Shown here: positions 59,765 through 64,000 of the stretch, one piece after another
How positions within the stretch are numbered: the stretch's first letter is position 1
Layout: the number at the start of each line of letters is the position of its first letter
Source: Paenibacillus sp. HWE-109
GTDB lineage: Bacteria; Bacillota; Bacilli; Paenibacillales; NBRC-103111
Reading direction: 5' to 3'
Assembly (NCBI RefSeq): GCF_022163125.1
Contig: NZ_CP091881.1
Span: 8,326,501 to 8,390,500 of the forward strand
Length of the DNA: 64,000 nt
Translations under genes and position numbers: made by a program
Notes under the pieces: generated by a model
The model's database searches: none
What the model was told of the DNA's origin: nothing
The model's input: the letters and a program-made list of their open reading frames with translations, nothing else

Positions 59765-62700
59765 ATGAATGGCATATCGAAGCGAATCCTGGTTTCATTT
59801 CTTATTCTTATATTATTTTTAAGCTCGTGTCCCCCCTTGAAGGTGTGGGGTGCCGAAGTCCCGACAACGAATAATCTAATTCAAAATCCTGGGTTTGAGG
59901 AGGTTGCGGGCGGCAAGCCGGTCGGTTGGTCGGAAGTGCTGCGGGTGGCTGGGCCGATTGCCGCGAGTGTGACCGGGAATACGTACAAGGACGGTGAGCG
60001 GGCGCTGCAAATTACGGCACAGGCCGCTAGTCCGAAGCCGAGGCTGGCCGCTTATCAAATCGTTGGAGGGATTGTACCGGGAAAAACGTATGATTTCTCC
60101 GCCTGGATCAAGACGGAGAACGTCGTAGCTGGCGGAGCGGTGCCGATCCGGCTCTCTTTTCTCGATGACACCTCGCCTTGGTGGTCGCCGGTTGGGGGCC
60201 AGTACACGCTGATTAACGCAGGATTAACCGGAACGAACGGCTGGACGCAATTGCAAGCGCAGGTTACGGCTCCGGCCGGCGCAGCCCGGCTTGTAGTGGA
60301 GTTGTTGCCGAATGAAGCGGAGGGCAGCTTCTGGTTCGATAAGCTCAGCTTTGCCAAACAGCCTATTCCAAAAGACCCGAACAATATGATTCAAAATCCT
60401 GGGTTTGAGGAGGTTGCGGGCGGCAAGCCGGTCGGTTGGTCGGAGGCGCTGCGGGTGGCTGGGCCGATTGCCGCGAGTGTGACCGGGAACACGTACAAGG
60501 ACGGTGAGCAGGCGCTGCAAATCACGGCACAGGCCGCTAGTCCGAAGCCGAGGCTGGCCGTCTACCAAGTCGTGGAGGGCATCGTGCCGGGAAAAACGTA
60601 TGATTTCTCCACCTGGATCAAGACGGAGAACGCCGTAGCGGGCGGAGCGGTGCCGATCCGGCTCTCTTTTCTCGATGATACCTCGCCTTGGTGGTCGCCG
60701 GTTGGGGGCCAGTACACGCTGATTAACGCAGCATTAACCGGAACGAACGCTTGGACGCAATTGCAAGCGCAGGTTGTGGCTCCGGCCGGCGCAGCCCGGC
60801 TTGTAGTGGAGTTGTTGCCGGTTGAGGCGGAGGGCAGCTTCTGGTTCGATAAGCTCAGCTTTGCCAAACAGCCTTTTCCTAAGGATCCGAACAATCTGAT
60901 TCAAAATCCTGGGTTTGAGGAGATTGCAGGCGGCAAGCCGGTCGGTTGGTCGGAGGCGCTGCGAGTGGCTGGGCCGATTGTCGCGGGCGTGACAGGGAAT
61001 ACGTACAAGGACGGAGAGCAGGCGCTGCAAATCACGGCACAGGCCGCTAGTCCGAGGCCGAGGATGGCCGTTTATCAAATCGTTGGAGGGATTATACCGG
61101 GAAAAACGTATGATTTCTCCGCCTGGATCAAGACGGAGAACGCCGTTGCAGGCGGAGAGGTGCCGATCAGGCTCTCTTTTCTCGATGACACCTCGCCTTG
61201 GTGGTCGCCGGTTGGGGGCCAGTACACGCAGATTAACGCCGGATTGAGCGGAACGAACAACTGGGCGCAATTGCAAGCGCAGCTTACGGCTCCGGCAGGC
61301 GCATCCCGGCTTGTGGTGGAGCTGCTGCCAAATGGGGTGGAGGGCAGCTTCTGGTTCGATAAGCTCAGTTTTGCCAAACAGCTCCTTCCCAAGGACCCAA
61401 ACAATCTGATTCAAAATTCGGGGTTTGAGGAGGTTGCAGGCAGCAAGCCGGTCGGTTGGTCGGAAGCGTTACGGGTGGCTGGGCCGATTGCCGCGAGTGT
61501 GACCGGGAACACATACAAGGACGGAGAGCAGGCGCTGCAAATCACGACGCAGACCGCAAGTCCGAAGCCGAGACTGGCCATCTACCAAGTCGTGGAGGGA
61601 ATCGTACCGGGAAAACCGTATGATTTCTCCGCCTGGATCAAGACGGAGAACGCCGTAGCGGGTGGAGCGGTGCCGATCCGGCTCTCTTTTCTCGATGACA
61701 CCTCGCCTTGGTGGTCGCCGTTTGGAGGCCAATACACGCTGATCAACGCGGGATTGACCGGAACGAATGACTGGGCGCAATTGCAAGCGCAGGTTGTTGC
61801 TCCTGCCGGCGCATCCCGGCTTGTGGTGGAGTTGTTGCCGAATGAGGCGGAGGGCAACTTCTGGTTCGACAAGATCAGTCTCAAGAAATGGTCAGAGCTG
61901 CAAAAGGGGTTGGAGCAGTATCGAAATGTGCATTCCCGGATCATGATTGATGACAACAGGATTGCCCAATTAAGAGCGGATATTGCTTCAGGAGGAACTT
62001 ATGCGCACCTGTGGGAAGAGTTCAAGCAACACGTCGATCAAACGATCCTGGGAGCTCCACCCGCCTACTACATAGATACGATTGAAGAAGATGTATGGCA
62101 GCGTATCGTTGGCGACCAGACGGTTGATTTTGCATTTGCTTACCTCATGACGCTAGACGCGCGTTATTTGACGGCTGCCGAAAAATGGACGATGGCTTCC
62201 ATCGGTTATCCATCGTGGGGTAGGGGGATCTTTACGAATTCCGACCTTGCTGCCGGGCATCAGTTGTTTAGCCTTGCCGTCGTTTACGACTGGCTGTACG
62301 ATGAGCTGGATGCGCCGACCAAATCAACGATCCTGAAAACGTTGAAGGAGCGGGGAACGGAAATGTACAGCAGGGCTACCGGACAGCCTTATAATGGAAA
62401 GAAGTTTACCATGTGGTGGACCGAAACTTATTTGCAGAACCACATGTGGGTGGATTTGACCGGATTGACAGCTGCAGCTTTGGCCATTTACGATGTGGAG
62501 CCGTCGGTCGTTCCGTGGCTCGATTTCAGTATCGATAAGCTTGCCAAAGTGGAGCAAGCGCTCGGGGATGATGGCGCAAGCCAAGAAGGATTTCCTTATT
62601 GGGAGTACGGGGCGGATGCGCTGATCAAATATGCCAAAATGACAAAGCCTTTCATCGGAAGTCATATGCTACAAAACGAATGGTTCCAAAACAACAGCAC

Positions 62701-64000
62701 GTATGCCGCATACATGATGCTGGGAAGAGATTATTGGACCAGGCAAAGCAGCTACATCAATTATGCCGATACGGCCGGCGTTAACTGGTATGGACCGGAT
62801 TATTTGCTGCGAGTATTGGCCGCGGAGAATGGGGATGGCTTGGCACAGTGGCTGGCTTCTCTGGTTGATGACAAAAACATTGACAATCCGATCGACCGAT
62901 GGATGGGCATCTTGTACTACGATCCGTCGATTCCGGAAACTCCTGTGACGAGCTTGCCGACCATGCATCACTTCGACGATATGGATATGGTCGTCTCTCG
63001 TTCCGGCTGGTCGGGGGATGAAAGCGTCTTGTATTTCAAGAGCGGCCCGCCGATAGGGCACAAGGAAAGAGAAACGAATACAGTCGCGCCCATATACGAT
63101 TGGGGGGCATCGCATGTGCATCCTGACGCCAATCATATGGTGCTTCATGCAAATGGCGAGTATTTGCTCCGCGACGATGGCTTTTCCGACAAGCTGACGG
63201 CTAATCACAACACCTTATTAATTAACGGGAAAGGGCAGCTCGGGGAAGGGGGAAGATGGTTCGATTTCAACAAAGACAGAAGTTCGCAGGTGACACCGCA
63301 CATCATCAAGACGGAAACAGGAAGCAGCTTCGATTATATGGCGGGCGATGCAACAGGAGCTTACGACATGACGGAAACCAGCCTGCAGAAATTCGAACGG
63401 CATCTGATCTATCTGAAACCGAATACGCTGATCGTCATTGACGATATTCATCTGGCAGCGCCGCAAGACCTGGAATTGCGATTTTTCCCGGAGTCGCAGC
63501 AAATACTCGGCAATGGGAACGATTCCTACTTGGCCTTCAGCCAGAAAAATACGTTGCGATTTCAATCGTTGACGCCGGACGGAACCGAAGTGCAAGCGGA
63601 GCCAGTCTACTATAAAAGCGATAGCTTCAAAGGCAATCGGACTGCGTTCACGATCAAGAATGAGAGCGCGACTGTCTGGCGCAATGCCGTGGCCATCAGC
63701 TGGGAGAAGGGGGAAGCGGTCCCTGCCGATATCGCGTTGACGAAAACGGGCGATGTGTGGACATTTGATACCGGTACGCAGGCAGTGGCGTTCGATTTTG
63801 CAACACAGCATGTAACTGAAACGGAGAGTACGAGTACCGGAACAACGTCGGATCCTGCAACGTTAGAGGCCATTAAAATCAATGGAAAGCTGCTGGACAA
63901 TTATCGCCGGGATCAATATACGTATAATTACTCGTACGAAAATAAGAAACCCGATCCACAAATTACCTATTTGAAACGTAATCCAACAGACGTTGTAAAT
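59765..64000 (+). CDS. Giant secreted heparinase-II/III-like polysaccharide lyase (3' end outside window)
   Basis: Open without a stop from ATG 59765 (GGAGGAG upstream) to the last base, 1412 codons. Residues 1-30 are a signal peptide (LVSFLILILFLSSC.., with a possible lipobox LSSC or cleavage after VWGA). Residues 36-705 are four near-identical 170-residue modules of carbohydrate-binding CBM4/9 type (NLIQNPGFEE, GWSE-LR, PGKTYDFSAWIKTEN, SFWFDKLSFAK). Residues about 715-1090 form the helical toroid with active-site Asn-His in LQNHMWVDLTG (892-893), and the beta-sandwich starts with SHVHPDANHM (His 1117 and 1119), the heparinase II-type signature. A linker with Thr/Ser and a further Ig-like module (AIKINGKLLDNY) follow. 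It should cleave an acidic polysaccharide by beta-elimination outside the cell. Substrate class not fixed. Confidence 0.9.
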   Translation, partial: MNGISKRILVSFLILILFLSSCPPLKVWGAEVPTTNNLIQNPGFEEVAGGKPVGWSEVLRVAGPIAASVTGNTYKDGERALQITAQAASPKPRLAAYQIVGGIVPGKTYDFSAWIKTENVVAGGAVPIRLSFLDDTSPWWSPVGGQYTLINAGLTGTNGWTQLQAQVTAPAGAARLVVELLPNEAEGSFWFDKLSFAKQPIPKDPNNMIQNPGFEEVAGGKPVGWSEALRVAGPIAASVTGNTYKDGEQALQITAQAASPKPRLAVYQVVEGIVPGKTYDFSTWIKTENAVAGGAVPIRLSFLDDTSPWWSPVGGQYTLINAALTGTNAWTQLQAQVVAPAGAARLVVELLPVEAEGSFWFDKLSFAKQPFPKDPNNLIQNPGFEEIAGGKPVGWSEALRVAGPIVAGVTGNTYKDGEQALQITAQAASPRPRMAVYQIVGGIIPGKTYDFSAWIKTENAVAGGEVPIRLSFLDDTSPWWSPVGGQYTQINAGLSGTNNWAQLQAQLTAPAGASRLVVELLPNGVEGSFWFDKLSFAKQLLPKDPNNLIQNSGFEEVAGSKPVGWSEALRVAGPIAASVTGNTYKDGEQALQITTQTASPKPRLAIYQVVEGIVPGKPYDFSAWIKTENAVAGGAVPIRLSFLDDTSPWWSPFGGQYTLINAGLTGTNDWAQLQAQVVAPAGASRLVVELLPNEAEGNFWFDKISLKKWSELQKGLEQYRNVHSRIMIDDNRIAQLRADIASGGTYAHLWEEFKQHVDQTILGAPPAYYIDTIEEDVWQRIVGDQTVDFAFAYLMTLDARYLTAAEKWTMASIGYPSWGRGIFTNSDLAAGHQLFSLAVVYDWLYDELDAPTKSTILKTLKERGTEMYSRATGQPYNGKKFTMWWTETYLQNHMWVDLTGLTAAALAIYDVEPSVVPWLDFSIDKLAKVEQALGDDGASQEGFPYWEYGADALIKYAKMTKPFIGSHMLQNEWFQNNSTYAAYMMLGRDYWTRQSSYINYADTAGVNWYGPDYLLRVLAAENGDGLAQWLASLVDDKNIDNPIDRWMGILYYDPSIPETPVTSLPTMHHFDDMDMVVSRSGWSGDESVLYFKSGPPIGHKERETNTVAPIYDWGASHVHPDANHMVLHANGEYLLRDDGFSDKLTANHNTLLINGKGQLGEGGRWFDFNKDRSSQVTPHIIKTETGSSFDYMAGDATGAYDMTETSLQKFERHLIYLKPNTLIVIDDIHLAAPQDLELRFFPESQQILGNGNDSYLAFSQKNTLRFQSLTPDGTEVQAEPVYYKSDSFKGNRTAFTIKNESATVWRNAVAISWEKGEAVPADIALTKTGDVWTFDTGTQAVAFDFATQHVTETESTSTGTTSDPATLEAIKINGKLLDNYRRDQYTYNYSYENKKPDPQITYLKRNPTDVVN
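59870..61888 (+). repeat. Four tandem 510-bp repeats inside the lyase gene
   Basis: Units start at 59870, 60380, 60890 and 61400, each exactly 510 bases (170 codons) except that the last ends near 61888. Long stretches are identical between units (for example GGTGGTCGCCGGTTGGGGGC in units 1-3), including third codon positions, so the duplications are recent or kept alike by recombination. Confidence 0.95.

Noticed and set aside
59876..61956. Several overlapping minus-strand frames repeated every 510 bases
   Set aside because: They are shadows of the four tandem modules of the lyase gene on the plus strand; no RBS or protein likeness.

Overview
The window looks like the chromosome of a Paenibacillus or a close relative (Paenibacillaceae, Firmicutes). 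The evidence is the mix of families: YesM/YesN-type two-component pairs, LplA/LplB/YtcP-type sugar ABC systems each with its own AraC-type regulator, Dabb and YetF-like proteins, a SpoIIM-family protein, strong AGGAGG ribosome binding sites and overlapping start/stop codons. Base composition is moderate, with very GC-rich patches inside some genes. No rRNA, tRNA, CRISPR array, transposase or prophage was found.

Region 1 (1-14.9 kb): a LacI regulator, a membrane diguanylate cyclase, then a tightly overlapping five-gene operon (membrane protein, DUF4129, DUF4350, MoxR AAA+ ATPase, DUF58), followed by an inverted SpoIIM-family gene and an RDD gene. An NAD(P)-binding oxidoreductase, a DUF2167 protein, a Dabb protein, a small beta-rich protein and a divergent AraC/melA pair (alpha-galactosidase) follow. 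Region 2 (14.9-16.7 kb) has no gene: it is a mosaic of GAGCN pentamer repeats and two interleaved repeat families. Region 3 (16.7-25.7 kb): a response regulator/kinase/MMPL transporter operon on the minus strand, a cupredoxin, an HPP protein divergent from a LysR regulator, DedA, a thioredoxin-like protein and an MBL-fold hydrolase.

Region 4 (25.7-34.99 kb): intergenic repeats, a Met/Pro-rich small protein, a YetF-type protein, then an iron-siderophore uptake locus in which an AraC regulator and the substrate-binding lipoprotein are one continuous reading frame. That frame carries a second Fur box, a promoter and a lipoprotein signal in its middle. Next come two FecCD permeases, a TetR-controlled ABC-2/YhgE-like permease and a PfkB kinase. 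Region 5 (35.0-41.9 kb): a Tad/Flp-type pilus operon (CpaB, CpaE, CpaF, TadB, TadC) ending in two previously easy-to-miss tandem 48-49 residue membrane peptides and two TadE/F-like proteins. Region 6 (41.9-49.7 kb): an M24 peptidase and a complete YesM/YesN plus sugar ABC importer set. Region 7 (49.7-51.2 kb): a ClpP paralogue in an operon with a winged-helix regulator. Region 8 (51.3-64 kb): a minisatellite, a decayed alcohol dehydrogenase, and a polysaccharide utilisation locus (Gfo/Idh, two permeases, AraC regulator, binding protein). It ends in a very large secreted heparinase-II/III-like lyase with four near-identical 170-residue modules that runs off the window end.

The most notable signals are: (i) the AraC/binding-protein fusion and its G7 tract; (ii) a defined 184-bp intergenic element present in at least six copies here, plus a second inverted-repeat intergenic family; (iii) the two mini-pilin-like peptides; (iv) the 4 x 510-bp repeat in the lyase. 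All calls rest on reading the sequence by eye; no database search or structure prediction was run.
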